A model generated the notes under the pieces. It was not told the DNA's origin. It saw nothing but the letters and a program-made list of their open reading frames with translations, and made no database searches. A stretch of DNA of 43,804 nt. It comes from Planctomycetota bacterium. Lineage in GTDB: Bacteria > Planctomycetota > Planctomycetia > Pirellulales > Lacipirellulaceae. This document shows, piece after piece, positions 1 to 9,051 of this stretch; position 1 is the stretch's first letter, and each line of letters begins with the position of its first letter. The DNA lies in assembly GCA_013152205.1 (NCBI GenBank), contig JAADGV010000087.1, positions 1-43,804 of the forward strand. The letters run 5' to 3'. The translations under genes and the position numbers were made by a program.

Positions 1-1
1 C

Positions 2-952
2 GTAAAAGATCTCAGCAGTCGTGGCGTGAGCATCATCTATATCTCGCATCGGTTGGCGGAAATCGAAGAATTGGCCGACCGGGCAATTGTCTTGCGCGAT
101 GGCAAATACGTTGGACAGCTTGCTCGCGAAGAGATCGAACACGACGCCATGGTCTCGATGATGGTCGGTCGAGATGTGTCAAGGTTTTACCAACGCGTGG
201 CACACCAGACGGGCGAAGAGGTCTTGGCGGTCGAACAGTTGCGAACGCCAGCCAATCCGGAACAGGAACTTAGCTTTGCCGTCCGGTCGGGCGAAATTAT
301 TGGCGTCGCCGGTTTGGTGGGTGCCGGGCGGTCGGAGTTGCTCACCACGTTGTTTGGGGTAACCCCAGCGGTGGGTGGTTCGATGACGATGGCCAGTTTG
401 AGCCAACCGCCGCGTACTGCCAAAGAGGCCATCGAGGCGGGGATTGTCCTTGCGCCCGAGGATCGTCGGCTAGCAGGTCTGGTGCTGGCCATGAGTGTGA
501 AACAGAATATCTCGCTCCCAACATTGCGACGAAACGCAAGGGCCGGATTCCTGAATCGTGGCGCAGAGAATCGCATCTGCGACGAAATGATCAAAACCTT
601 GCGGATTAAGACACCGACCGCCGCGCAAGTGGTGCGATATCTCTCCGGCGGCAACCAACAGAAAGTTGTGCTTGGCAAATGGCTGGCGACCGAGCCTAAA
701 CTGTTGCTGCTCGACGAACCGACGCGAGGCATCGACGTGGGGGCCAAAGAAGAAATCTACAAACTGATGCACGAGCTGGCCGGGCGTGGCGTAGGCATTC
801 TCTTTGTCTCCAGCGAAATGGAAGAGATTCTTGGCTTGTCTGACCGTGCTTTGGTAATGCACGAAGGAAAAATCACAGGCGAACTCGCCCGAGAAGAACT
901 CACCGAGGATGCCGTCATGCAGTTAGCTACGGGGATCGCGCAAACAGTTTGA
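2..952 (+). CDS. Sugar ABC transporter ATP-binding protein, RbsA/MglA type (5' end missing)
   Basis: ATPase that powers uptake of a sugar (ribose, galactose or xylose type) at the inner membrane. The gene enters the window already open: the frame is open from base 2, so the GTG at 26 is internal. What remains is the end of the first nucleotide-binding domain, with the H-loop in ISHRLAEIEELADRAIVL, and the whole second domain. That second domain has a Walker-A-like GLVGAGRSELL without the usual lysine, the signature LSGGNQQK and Walker B LLLLDEPTRGIDVG. A lysine-less second Walker A and the LSGGNQQK signature are typical of the RbsA family. The permease partner lies at 2896-3945; no substrate-binding protein is in the window, so the sugar cannot be named. 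Confidence 0.93.
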   Translation, partial: VKDLSSRGVSIIYISHRLAEIEELADRAIVLRDGKYVGQLAREEIEHDAMVSMMVGRDVSRFYQRVAHQTGEEVLAVEQLRTPANPEQELSFAVRSGEIIGVAGLVGAGRSELLTTLFGVTPAVGGSMTMASLSQPPRTAKEAIEAGIVLAPEDRRLAGLVLAMSVKQNISLPTLRRNARAGFLNRGAENRICDEMIKTLRIKTPTAAQVVRYLSGGNQQKVVLGKWLATEPKLLLLDEPTRGIDVGAKEEIYKLMHELAGRGVGILFVSSEMEEILGLSDRALVMHEGKITGELAREELTEDAVMQLATGIAQTV

Positions 953-1021
953 GCCACAGATGAACACGGATGGACGCAGATAATCAAACAACATCCGTGT
1001 TTATCTGCGTTCATCGGTGGC
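953..1021. repeat. Imperfect inverted repeat of the 'GATGAACACGGATG' type
   Basis: Starts on the base after the stop codon of the sugar ATPase. The left arm GCCACAGATGAACACGGATG and the right arm (reverse complement GCCACCGATGAACGCAGATA) form an interrupted palindrome about 69 bp long. The wording resembles a low-complexity phrase found between genes in many unrelated bacteria. It may act as a partial transcription block or an mRNA end between the ATPase and the next gene; that is inference. Confidence 0.7.
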
Positions 1022-1051
1022 TAATTTTTTTCTGAGTAAAACCAATCGCAA

Positions 1052-2899
1052 ATGCTCCAAACCCTTGCCATTCTTTTGACTACGTCGCTTGTGTGCGTTG
1101 GCTTATTGGCTGCTTGGGCGGCAACTTCGCCGAAGCATTGGTTTTTGCGGACTGGCGTGTTTGTGGCGGTGCTTGCGCTGCTGCTGTTGATCCCGGCGTA
1201 TGAACCGTTCGTTGCGTTTGTGTTGCAAGGGGCGGTCGTCGCGGCGGGCGTGCAATGCACACGCTGGTGGCGGCAGCGGAAAGAAGCCGAAGATCGTTCG
1301 TCGCCACGGACACAATTTTCGCTTGCCACCTTGCTACTGGTGACCGTGTATGTTGCCATCGCCGCGGCTGTGGCCACTCGTTTGCCGGCGCTAAACTTTC
1401 GCGCATGGCAAAGCGTTGTTCTGATTGGCGCGATCTCCGGCTTGGCGACACTATTGGGTCTATGGATTGTGCACGGTCGACTAGTTCGCTGGTGGCTGCG
1501 TGTGGTGGTGGGATTTATTCTGGCGCTGAGTATTTCGCTGCCGTTGGTGTGGGGCGATTGGTTTGTGCTGTCCGCCGTATACTACCCGTGGCCTCCTCCT
1601 GCCCCGGGTTCTGTGTGGTCCAAAGGAATCTATGGAGGATATTCCGATAGCGATCCGATCGCAGTCTGGATACCCATCACAATTAGTATCATTGGAATTT
1701 TTTGTGGCATTTTTTTGCTATTGTTCAGGTTCGTGGTGACAGATCCAATCGCAACTTGCATGGTGCCACGCTTGAAACGTATTACTACGGGCTACTCACT
1801 GCTCTTGCTAGCCAGTGTACTGCTGATTCCTCCGGCCTTCGTTTACTACCAACTGATGACACCGCTGCCGATACCACAAACGGACTTGCCCGATCCAAAC
1901 GGTTACGACGCCCTAGTTGTTGCATGTAAAATGGCTGCAAATTCGAAATTCAATAACTTAATGTATGACTACTATACAACACCTACCAAAGAACTTGCTG
2001 CAACCGTCAAAACAATGGAGTGGGCATACGAGCAAGTGCAGGTTGGACTGGCCGAGGATGTACAAATCCCCGTCGACTATAAAGCCGATACAAACGCTGA
2101 AATAGATACTATCACTTCTCGTCGAGCATTGGCCCGAGCAATAGCTGGCCGTGGCTGGCTTGCTCAGATCGAAGAACGGTTTGAAGACGCAGTAAGAAAT
2201 TATCTGGATGTGATAAAACTTGGATATGCTTTACGTCGTGGGGGGCTAATTGTTGATGCTCATGTTGGGTCCGCGATCTCTGGGATGGGCAGGTATGCAT
2301 TATTTAATCAACGAAATCGAATTTCGGAAACAACGTGTACTGAATTAGTCGCGGCATTGACTGAATTGGAAAGTCAATGTGAAAACGATGACGATTTTGT
2401 TCTACGCAATCGAATTTGGAGACAACATGCAAAGGGATGGCATGGTCATTTTGTAGATATTCTGGGAGTAGCAGTCTATGGAGACTCTTTCTTCAATGTG
2501 GAGGTATTTTGTAATTCCACTCGCCGCGAGCGCGCCCAGATACGTTTGCTGCGTGTCGAACTAGCGATTCAGGCTTGGCGGGTCACTCACGGCAGTTTCC
2601 CCGAGTCGCTCAGCAAAATGGTTCCCAAATACCTAGCTGAAATCCCGGTCGACCCGTTTGATCCGGAGGGCGGTCTGCTACGATATCGTCAGACGGACGA
2701 GGGATATCTGCTCTACAGCGTCGGTTATAATGGCATTGATGATGACGGAGTAGCACCGGGGGAAGAAGATGTTTTGGGAACTGACACGGGCGACCTTCGG
2801 CTGGATGTTTTGTATGCTACTGAGCCTACGGAAGGTGATGGTGGTGATGATGAGAACGAGACGTCGGAAGAAGACGGCGAAAGGATTGAGTCGCAGTGA
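1052..2899 (+). CDS. Polytopic membrane protein of unknown function with GspG-like C-terminal segment
   Basis: 615 residues, function not recognised. The N-terminal ~265 residues hold about seven hydrophobic segments, one of them in FSLATLLLVTVYVAIAAAV, a helix type common in planctomycete membrane proteins. Residues ~270-490 are soluble and may be helical. Residues ~500-585 resemble the C-terminal part of type II pseudopilins: WRVTHGSFPESL, then PVDPFDPEGGLLRY, then YLLYSVGYNGIDDDG. There is no pilin N-terminal helix or prepilin cleavage site, so it is not a pseudopilin. The tail is very acidic. The gene stands between a sugar ATPase and the sugar permease and overlaps the permease start by 4 bp (GTGA), so it is probably co-translated with it. 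A role tied to the transporter is inference. Confidence 0.85.
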   Translation: MLQTLAILLTTSLVCVGLLAAWAATSPKHWFLRTGVFVAVLALLLLIPAYEPFVAFVLQGAVVAAGVQCTRWWRQRKEAEDRSSPRTQFSLATLLLVTVYVAIAAAVATRLPALNFRAWQSVVLIGAISGLATLLGLWIVHGRLVRWWLRVVVGFILALSISLPLVWGDWFVLSAVYYPWPPPAPGSVWSKGIYGGYSDSDPIAVWIPITISIIGIFCGIFLLLFRFVVTDPIATCMVPRLKRITTGYSLLLLASVLLIPPAFVYYQLMTPLPIPQTDLPDPNGYDALVVACKMAANSKFNNLMYDYYTTPTKELAATVKTMEWAYEQVQVGLAEDVQIPVDYKADTNAEIDTITSRRALARAIAGRGWLAQIEERFEDAVRNYLDVIKLGYALRRGGLIVDAHVGSAISGMGRYALFNQRNRISETTCTELVAALTELESQCENDDDFVLRNRIWRQHAKGWHGHFVDILGVAVYGDSFFNVEVFCNSTRRERAQIRLLRVELAIQAWRVTHGSFPESLSKMVPKYLAEIPVDPFDPEGGLLRYRQTDEGYLLYSVGYNGIDDDGVAPGEEDVLGTDTGDLRLDVLYATEPTEGDGGDDENETSEEDGERIESQ

Positions 2900-3945
2900 G
2901 TGATGAAAACAAAACAACTTCGTCGATCGATCGCTTGGTTGCGATGCTACGCGCCGGCGGCAAGATTTATGGCATCCTGGGTTTGCTTGTCATCATCTGT
3001 CTCTACACGGCTGCTTCGAGCGATCGGTTTTTGTTGGTTGGCAATGTCGAGAACCTGGTTCATCGAACCGCGTTGTTTGGCATTCTCAGCATCGGGGCGG
3101 CGTTTGTTATCATCACCGGGGGCATCGATCTCTCGATCGGATCGCTGGTCTGTTTGGTTGGCATACTGCTGCCGTTTCTGCTCACCAAACACGATTGGTC
3201 GGTGCCTGCTGCGGTTGCGTTTGTGCTTGGGATGTCGGTAGTGATCGGCCTGATCCATGGCTTGCTCGTTACCAAGATGCGACTGCAGCCGTTTGTTGTT
3301 ACGTTGTGCGGACTGCTGCTCTACCGGGGCATTGCCCGGGGGATCACCAACGACCAGTCGCAAGGGTTTGGCCTCGGGTTCAAAGGGCTTCGGAAGATTG
3401 CCACCGATCGATTGCCCGTATTTGGCGATACCGAGGGAGTCTTTCATTTGCCCTCCACAACTCTCGCTCTGATTATCTTGGCGATTGTCGCGGCTGTGTT
3501 TTTGAATAAAACAATCTACGGCCGTTACCTACTGGCATTGGGCAACAATCCCGAAGCGGCCCGCTATAGCGGAATCAATACCGACCGCATGGTGCTGCTG
3601 GCCTATGTCATTTGCTCGTCGCTAGCCGGGCTTGGTGGTATGTTGTTTGTGCTCGATATCAATGCCGCCCAGCCGAGCGACTTTGGCAATTTTTATGAAC
3701 TCTATGCCATCGCCGCAGCCGTGCTAGGGGGCTGCTCGTTGCGGGGCGGCGAGGGAAGCATCCTAGGCGTGGTCATTGGCTCAGCCGTGATGGTGGTGCT
3801 GAGCAACTCGATTAACCTGGTGCATCCCAACTACCAAAATATCGAGTTCGCCATCATCGGAGCGGTGATTCTATCCGGCGTAATCGTCGACGAACTCGTC
3901 CGACGATTCATTGCATCGAAACGTGCTAAGAAACGCGAGGGGTAG
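2896..3945 (+). CDS. Sugar ABC transporter permease, RbsC type
   Basis: 349-residue inner-membrane permease of the RbsC/XylH/AraH family, the usual length for the family. The family motif GGIDLSIGSLVCLVGI is present near residue 75, followed by several helices, EAARYSGINTDRMVLLAYVI near residue 225 and GGEGSILGVVIGSAVMVVL near residue 290. It would form the channel for the sugar and dock with the ATPase ending at 952. It starts with GTG at 2896, overlapping the stop of the preceding membrane protein. The overlap and the shared strand point to one operon (ATPase - unknown membrane protein - permease), with the binding protein probably upstream of the window. Confidence 0.93.
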   Translation: MSDENKTTSSIDRLVAMLRAGGKIYGILGLLVIICLYTAASSDRFLLVGNVENLVHRTALFGILSIGAAFVIITGGIDLSIGSLVCLVGILLPFLLTKHDWSVPAAVAFVLGMSVVIGLIHGLLVTKMRLQPFVVTLCGLLLYRGIARGITNDQSQGFGLGFKGLRKIATDRLPVFGDTEGVFHLPSTTLALIILAIVAAVFLNKTIYGRYLLALGNNPEAARYSGINTDRMVLLAYVICSSLAGLGGMLFVLDINAAQPSDFGNFYELYAIAAAVLGGCSLRGGEGSILGVVIGSAVMVVLSNSINLVHPNYQNIEFAIIGAVILSGVIVDELVRRFIASKRAKKREG

Positions 3946-3968
3946 GCTATCATTGGTTCAACCTGACG

Positions 3969-4256
3969 TTACAGGCTGTCGATGTCACGCTCTGCACGAA
4001 CTATGCGAACGATCTCAACGCCATCTGAGACGGAACGGAAGAATATTACATAGTTGCCTGAGGTGAAACTTCGACACTGCCCAAACCCCCGCGTTTGTCG
4101 CCGTTCACCCATCTCCGGATTTTCGGCCAGCAATTCGCAGGTCGACTCGACCTTCTCGATCCAACGATACGCTGCATCGGGCTTGTCTTGTGCGATGTAT
4201 TTGGCATGATCCAGTAGATCGTCAGCGGCCAAAGTCGAGTAGTGAACCTTGGGCAT
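3969..4256 (-). CDS. ParE/RelE-superfamily toxin
   Basis: 95 residues, a typical size for a ParE/RelE toxin. Recognisable parts are the N-terminal strand-helix KVHYSTLAADDLLDHAKYIA, the helix AAYRWIEKVESTCELLAENPEMG, the basic stretch ERRQTRGFGQCRSFTSGNYVIFF and the last strand EIVRIVRAERDID. ParE members poison DNA gyrase and RelE members cut mRNA at the ribosome; the helical hairpin at the N terminus favours ParE. It starts 3 bases after the stop of the antitoxin gene on the same strand, so the two are co-transcribed with the antitoxin first. Expression should be repressed by the antitoxin or the complex. The toxin appears intact. Confidence 0.88.
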   Translation of the reverse strand: MPKVHYSTLAADDLLDHAKYIAQDKPDAAYRWIEKVESTCELLAENPEMGERRQTRGFGQCRSFTSGNYVIFFRSVSDGVEIVRIVRAERDIDSL

Positions 4257-4259
4257 TTG

Positions 4260-4505
4260 TTATAGAACCTGCCCGTCTTCGATGGCCTTGATTTGTTTTC
4301 GTGCTTTCGCGTAGACATCGTCTGCGGCAATACGATTCCCTGCATCCAGGTCGTCGAGACCTGCTTGCACATCCCTTGCCAATTGTTCTCTCATGAGCAC
4401 CAACTTGATACCCTCAGCCACAATCTCGCCCTCGTTGCGAAATCGCCCCTCCGAAATGAGTTTCTGAACGGCAGGGCTAAAGTCGGAGGGTATCTGAACA
4501 TTCAT
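4260..4505 (-). CDS. ParD-like antitoxin
   Basis: 81 residues. The N terminus MNVQIPSDFSPAVQKLISEG with FRNEGEIVAEGIKLVLMREQ fits the ribbon-helix-helix DNA-binding fold of ParD/CopG antitoxins: one short strand, then two helices with the GRFRNEGEIV turn. The C-terminal half (DDLDAGNRIAADDVYAKARK) is the usual flexible toxin-binding tail. Its first gene position in the pair and the 3-bp gap to the toxin are standard for type II systems. Only 12 bp separate the ATG from the edge of a 105-bp miniature inverted-repeat element, so part of the ribosome binding region, and perhaps the operator, has been replaced or supplied by that insertion. Confidence 0.87.
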   Translation of the reverse strand: MNVQIPSDFSPAVQKLISEGRFRNEGEIVAEGIKLVLMREQLARDVQAGLDDLDAGNRIAADDVYAKARKQIKAIEDGQVL

Positions 4506-4517
4506 CGTATGCTTGCC

Positions 4518-4622
4518 CTATTGAGGTATGCGCTAGGAAAACGACAGGCCGACCAACGGGAGTGCCGGATTTTGCGAGTGAATGCTTGGACCAAGTAAAG
4601 TTTCTGATGCACACGTCAATAA
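4518..4622. mobile_element. 105-bp miniature inverted-repeat element, copy A
   Basis: Same length and largely the same sequence as 31158-31262. Both share the core GCCGACCAACGGGAGTGCCG and the phrase GTGAATGCTTGGA. In this copy the terminal inverted repeats have decayed (TATTGAGGTATGCGCTAGG left; CTGATGCACACGTCAATAA right). It carries no open frame of its own and sits just upstream of the toxin-antitoxin operon, which reads away from it. It is likely an old non-autonomous transposon; its mobilising transposase is unknown. Confidence 0.8.
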
Positions 4623-4835
4623 CAGGAATTGGTCAGAGCAAGGACCGGCACTCGGAAGTCGCTGTTGACATTATAGGTGCTCCCCACGTTTTACGGCTAG
4701 TGAATAATTGCCTAGCTGATGCTCAACTTGCCTGGGATTGTGGGGCAGAACCCTGCCAGTATGGCTGATGTCCAGGGAAACCCGACTATACCAGATCGCC
4801 GTTTGGGGCTTCGTCGTCAAGAAAAACCAATTACC

Positions 4836-4864
4836 TTGGCCCTCCGATTCGGGGATGTTACGAT
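4836..4864 (+). promoter_or_regulatory. Candidate sigma-70 promoter of the ABC ATPase gene, possibly leaderless
   Basis: TTGGCC at 4836-4841 and TACGAT at 4859-4864 with a 17-bp spacer. A start about 7 bases downstream would fall on the ATG at 4871, giving a leaderless mRNA; no Shine-Dalgarno is visible there. Boxes were matched by eye only. Confidence 0.3.
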
Positions 4865-4870
4865 AGCTGC

Positions 4871-5674
4871 ATGAATCTCTCACGATCGAAATCGGCAAGC
4901 GATGCTCCGGAGGCTTCTCCAGATTCTGGTGGGCCGTTGATTCAGCTTCGTGGTATCACGAAGGTGTATGACCTGGGAGAAGTGAAAGTCGAAGCTCTTC
5001 GACCGATAACGCTTACGATCGAGCGAGGCGAGTATGTTGCTCTGATTGGTCCTTCGGGGTCAGGCAAGTCGACGCTGATGAATACGCTCGGCTGTCTCGA
5101 TCGGCCGACTGCGGGTAGTTATCTTCTCGATGGCGAAGAAATCGTCGACATGTCGAACGACGAGCGGGCCCATATTCGCAACCGACAGATCGGCTACGTT
5201 TTTCAGAATTTCAATCTGCTGAATCGCACCTCGGCCTTGGAGAATGTGGAGCTGCCGTTGCTCTACTCCAAACACATCTCCGCCCGTCAGCGTCACCAAC
5301 AGGCAACCGAGCTTTTGGAGCAAATCGGCCTGGGCGATCGGCTCGATCATCACACGAGCCAACTTTCTGGCGGTCAGCAGCAGCGGGTGGCGATCGCACG
5401 CGCCCTGATCAATCAACCTGCGATCCTGATGGCGGACGAGCCAACGGGTAATCTTGATACGCGAACCAGCGCCGAGGTGATCGAGCTATTCCAGCAGCTT
5501 AACCAGGAGCAGGAAATTACTGTCATCCTGGTCACTCACGACCAAGACGTAGCAAGAAACGCCAAACGAACGATCGTACTGCGTGACGGGCTGGTGATCG
5601 AGGATACGACCGACTTTGAACAAGCTTTGCAAGCGCTGCACTCGCACCCGCCAGTTCCAGCGGGTGTTTTGTAG
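4871..5674 (+). CDS. ABC transporter ATP-binding protein, MacB/LolD class
   Basis: 267-residue free-standing ATPase. Walker A GPSGSGKST is at residues 60-68, the Q-loop in YVFQNFNLL near 111, the signature LSGGQQQR near 165, Walker B ILMADEPTGNLDT near 185 and the H-loop in VILVTHDQD near 219. The phrase LMNTLGCLDRPTAGSYLLDG is typical of the MacB ATPase domain. MacB-type machines use ATP at the inner membrane to drive export across the envelope, or lipoprotein release, through a permease. The permease at 15723-16964 has no ATPase domain of its own and the adaptor at 14473 and TolC at 7062 belong to the same kind of machine, so this is the probable partner although it lies 10 kb away. The first 20 residues are a poorly conserved extension. 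Confidence 0.93.
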   Translation: MNLSRSKSASDAPEASPDSGGPLIQLRGITKVYDLGEVKVEALRPITLTIERGEYVALIGPSGSGKSTLMNTLGCLDRPTAGSYLLDGEEIVDMSNDERAHIRNRQIGYVFQNFNLLNRTSALENVELPLLYSKHISARQRHQQATELLEQIGLGDRLDHHTSQLSGGQQQRVAIARALINQPAILMADEPTGNLDTRTSAEVIELFQQLNQEQEITVILVTHDQDVARNAKRTIVLRDGLVIEDTTDFEQALQALHSHPPVPAGVL

Positions 5675-5695
5675 GAAAGAACGGAGTCTCTATTT

Positions 5696-6793
5696 GTGGA
5701 AAAACGAATCGTTGGCTACGACTTCGCCCGGGCGCTTGCCATCTTTGGGATGGTTGTGGTTAATTTCAAGATTGTGATGGGCGCCGATGAGAATGGCCCG
5801 GCTTGGCTAGTAAGCCTAGTCGGGCTGCTCAGCGGACGAGCGGCTGCCACCTTCGTGGTTCTTGCTGGGGTTGGACTCTCGTTGCTTTCACGAAAGGCAC
5901 GCACCTCAGGGGATAGCGACCAGCTCAGGAAGGATCGACACACGTTGTTAAAACGCGCGTTTTTTCTCTTCGTTGTTGGTCTGCTCTATACGCCGATCTG
6001 GCCTGCTGACATTCTCCACTTCTATGGGGTTTATATTGCTGTGGCTGCCTATATGCTGGCCGCCCCCACACGCTGGCTCTGGACCTTCATCGGGGTGCTT
6101 GTGCTGGCGTTTGTCGTGATGATATTTGCGTTGGACTACAGCCAAGGATGGAACTGGGAAACGCTGGAGTATGGCGACTTTTGGAGTATGTCTGGAATGA
6201 TTCGCCATCTGTTTTTTAATGGGTTTCATCCGGTTGTGCCCTGGCTCGCGTTCTTGTTGGTGGGGATGATACTCGGACGACAAGACATGAGCGACCCCGT
6301 CCTTCGCCGGCGTGTTCTCGCGTTGGGAGCGAGCGTAGCGATTGCTGCCGAAGGAGTGAGCTGGCTTGTCGTCCGTACTCTTTCGTCCGGAGCCAGTCTT
6401 GCAGACCAAGAAGATATTGTTGCCATTTTTGGAACTGGGCCGATGCCACCGATGCCGCTTTACATGCTGGCGGGGGCTGGAACTGCCTGTGCCATAATCG
6501 CTGCTTCGGTTTCGCTAGGCCAGCGATACGGAGATGCGGTCTGGCTTCGTCCCTTCCTGGCAACAGGACAACTCGCCCTTACGCTCTATGTGGCACATGT
6601 GTTAGTCGGTATGGGAACACTTGAAGCCATAGGGTGTTTAGAAAACCAGACGCTGCCGTTTGCTTTGTTGGCTTCGGCAGCGTTTTGTGTTGCAGGTATG
6701 GTGTTCGCTCAACTGTGGCGAAGTCGATTCGACCGAGGGCCCCTCGAAGCGATCATGAGGTTTTTGACCGAACCGCGGAAGGGCGATGCATAA
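5696..6793 (+). CDS. DUF418/DUF1624-like polytopic membrane protein
   Basis: 365 residues with about nine to ten hydrophobic segments. The opening GYDFARALAIFGMVVVNF matches the first helix of the DUF418/DUF1624 (YeiB/HGSNAT-like) acyltransferase-fold group, whose members carry an R-x-A/G-x-A-x-x-G-x-x-x-x-N pattern. ILHFYGVYIAVAAYML and FLATGQLALTLYVAHVLVG fit later helices of that group. Eukaryotic relatives transfer acetyl groups to sugars across membranes; the bacterial members are mostly uncharacterised. It begins with GTG 21 bp after the ABC ATPase stop, so both are likely on one transcript. The acceptor and donor cannot be deduced from sequence. Confidence 0.75.
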   Translation: MEKRIVGYDFARALAIFGMVVVNFKIVMGADENGPAWLVSLVGLLSGRAAATFVVLAGVGLSLLSRKARTSGDSDQLRKDRHTLLKRAFFLFVVGLLYTPIWPADILHFYGVYIAVAAYMLAAPTRWLWTFIGVLVLAFVVMIFALDYSQGWNWETLEYGDFWSMSGMIRHLFFNGFHPVVPWLAFLLVGMILGRQDMSDPVLRRRVLALGASVAIAAEGVSWLVVRTLSSGASLADQEDIVAIFGTGPMPPMPLYMLAGAGTACAIIAASVSLGQRYGDAVWLRPFLATGQLALTLYVAHVLVGMGTLEAIGCLENQTLPFALLASAAFCVAGMVFAQLWRSRFDRGPLEAIMRFLTEPRKGDA

Positions 6794-7061
6794 CCATTCA
6801 AAAGGGATTGTCTCGCAGAGACAGCGGAGGAAACTGGAAAAACTGGAAAGCCGTAGCTCTGCCCTCTCAGGGAGATCCTATTAACTCAAAGTGAACAATC
6901 GATACTTGCTTCGAGCAATTTGCACTACCCCGCATTGAGCGAATGTCTAAACGAATCGTGTATTCCGCGCAACCGGCCTAACCGGAATAGTCGTGGCAAG
7001 CTGATCCAGTAGAAAGCGAAATCGTGGTATAACCGGCCCTGATTTGTCGATCCATTGAGCC

Positions 7062-9041
7062 ATGGGCTTCATGCGGAATGGATCTGGCGGCTTCACGGCG
7101 ATCGGGGGGATTGCGCTCGTACTCCTGACAAGCGTGTGGCTGCGCCAAGCTCGGGCCGAGCTGCCCTTTCCGCTCTGGTATCCGGAACAGCGGTCTACCA
7201 CGGTGCGCGATCCGTCCGAACTTTCTCACATCCCCCTGCCCCTCAGCGAAGCGCCTCCCACGGTCACCCATCCCCGGTTCGATGCCCCGCCACTGAATCT
7301 GTCGCTCGACGAGGCAATCTACCAGGCGCTTATCAACGCCGAGGTGGTCCGAGTGTTGGCGGGAGTGACGGCAGTCAGTAGCGGTCGAACTATTTACGAC
7401 GCACCGATTACCGGTACGGCAATCGAAAGCCAGAAGGCCCGTTTCGACCCGGTCTTAAATGTTAATAACGGTTGGAACCGATTTGAATCGGCCAATACAA
7501 CACTCTTCGAAGGCCCTGGCGATCCGCCGGGCGTCCCCCTGCACACCCGAATCGACGGGTTGCGAACCGACAACTATGCTCTTGATTTCGAGCTTTCCAA
7601 AACGTTATTGAGCGGTGGGCAACTGGCCCTCGGGTACGACGAAAACAATAATCGCTTTCAGCCGGGTCTTTTTCCTCTCAACCCTCGCTACGGATCTTCG
7701 ATCGACCTGAGCTTTACGCAGCCATTGCTTCAAGGTGGAGGATGGGCCGTCAATCGGGTGCCCATTGTTCTGGCACGAATCGACACCGAACGTTCCTACT
7801 TCCAATTCAAAGGGAGCGTCCAGGATATGGTCCATGGCGCGATCCAGGCCTATTGGGCATTGGTTCTGGCACGCACCGAGCTGTGGACCCGCAGACAGCA
7901 GGTCGAGCAGACCCAGTGGGCGTTCGAGATGACCTCGGCCAAGCGAAGGTTCAATATGCTTAGTGGGGCGGACGTGGCCCAAACCCGTCTGGCCCTGGCG
8001 AACTTTAAGGCCAGCTTGGTGACTGCCGAGGCGAACGTGCTGCAACGCGAGGCCGCTTTGCGCAACCTGCTAGGGCTGCCCCCGTACGATCCGATGAGGG
8101 TCACCCCAATTACCCCCCCCACCAAAGAACGTCTCCCAGTCGATTGGCACGAAGCACTTGCATTGGCCGAGCAATATCGGCCCGACCTGATCGAGCTGAA
8201 ACTAATCCTCGAAGCCGACCAGCAGCAGTTGCTCCAGGCCCGCAATCTAGCATTGCCGCGAGTCGATGCTGTGGCACTCTATCGCTGGAACGGCTTGGAA
8301 GGAATCATGCCTGTCGGCGAGTCGGTTTCTTCGCCTCTAGGAAGTAACACCGATTGGACCCTGGGGGTAAACTTTTCGGTCCCGCTCGGGCTTAGGCAAT
8401 CCAGGGCTCAGTTGCGACAGCGCGAATTGCTGATCGCTCGCGATCGGGCAAACCTCGATCAGGGGATGCACAATGCCGTGCATCGCTTGGCACTGACGAC
8501 GCGCAACCTCGACCAATTTTACGAGCAGTACCTTGCCTTTCGCGAAACCCGCGCGGCTGCCCGCGTGAACTTGGAGCAACAGATGGGCCGCTATTCTGCC
8601 GACATCACCATCTACTTGAATGTCTTGCAGGCCATCGCCGATTGGGGAAATTCTGTCAGTTCCGAAGCCGCTTCGCTTGCCCAATACAACACCGAGCTCG
8701 CCTCGCTTGAAAGAGAAACGGGAACCATCTTAGAAACGCATGGCATCCGGTTGTTCGAAGAACGCTATGGTTCGATTGGCCCGCTAGGTCGAGTGGCTCG
8801 CGACCAGCATTACCCAAAAGCAATTCGCCCCAGCCCAGGCCACCCTGTTTATCCGGTCGGCGAACAACCGTCCGAGCAATTTTTCGATCTAGAAGATCCC
8901 CTCAAGCGGCTTGAGGCCATCCGCCGTCGCCAAAGAGAGCAACTCCCACCACCTACACCGCTTTCGACGATAGAAACGCCATCGACCCTCCAGTTACCCA
9001 ATCTAGAACAACCCGGATCGATTTTGCCTGGAAAAAAATAG
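7062..9041 (+). CDS. TolC-family outer-membrane efflux protein
   Basis: 659 residues with an N-terminal signal sequence (hydrophobic run GGIALVLLTSVWL, cut probably after QARA). An alternative start is the ATG at 7071. The body shows the two long-helix repeats of TolC: NLSLDEAIYQALINAEVVRV opening the first, QARNLALPRVDAVALYRW opening the second strand/helix unit, and coiled segments rich in Q, E, A and R such as SGADVAQTRLALANFKASLV. The family forms trimeric barrels with a periplasmic tunnel that finish efflux or type I export routes. The last ~90 residues are proline-rich and variable. No Shine-Dalgarno is apparent. It should work with the adaptor (14473) and permease (15723). A 311-bp mobile-element remnant begins about 11 bp after its stop. 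Confidence 0.92.
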   Translation: MGFMRNGSGGFTAIGGIALVLLTSVWLRQARAELPFPLWYPEQRSTTVRDPSELSHIPLPLSEAPPTVTHPRFDAPPLNLSLDEAIYQALINAEVVRVLAGVTAVSSGRTIYDAPITGTAIESQKARFDPVLNVNNGWNRFESANTTLFEGPGDPPGVPLHTRIDGLRTDNYALDFELSKTLLSGGQLALGYDENNNRFQPGLFPLNPRYGSSIDLSFTQPLLQGGGWAVNRVPIVLARIDTERSYFQFKGSVQDMVHGAIQAYWALVLARTELWTRRQQVEQTQWAFEMTSAKRRFNMLSGADVAQTRLALANFKASLVTAEANVLQREAALRNLLGLPPYDPMRVTPITPPTKERLPVDWHEALALAEQYRPDLIELKLILEADQQQLLQARNLALPRVDAVALYRWNGLEGIMPVGESVSSPLGSNTDWTLGVNFSVPLGLRQSRAQLRQRELLIARDRANLDQGMHNAVHRLALTTRNLDQFYEQYLAFRETRAAARVNLEQQMGRYSADITIYLNVLQAIADWGNSVSSEAASLAQYNTELASLERETGTILETHGIRLFEERYGSIGPLGRVARDQHYPKAIRPSPGHPVYPVGEQPSEQFFDLEDPLKRLEAIRRRQREQLPPPTPLSTIETPSTLQLPNLEQPGSILPGKK

Positions 9042-9051
9042 CGGCTCCAGT

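Noticed and set aside
187..747. Long minus-strand frame opposite the sugar ATPase
   Set aside because: Antisense shadow of a clearly identified gene.
8145..8162. Sigma-54 promoter-like TGGCAC...TTGC inside tolC
   Set aside because: The GG-GC spacing is two bases too long and the site is inside a gene with nothing suitable downstream.
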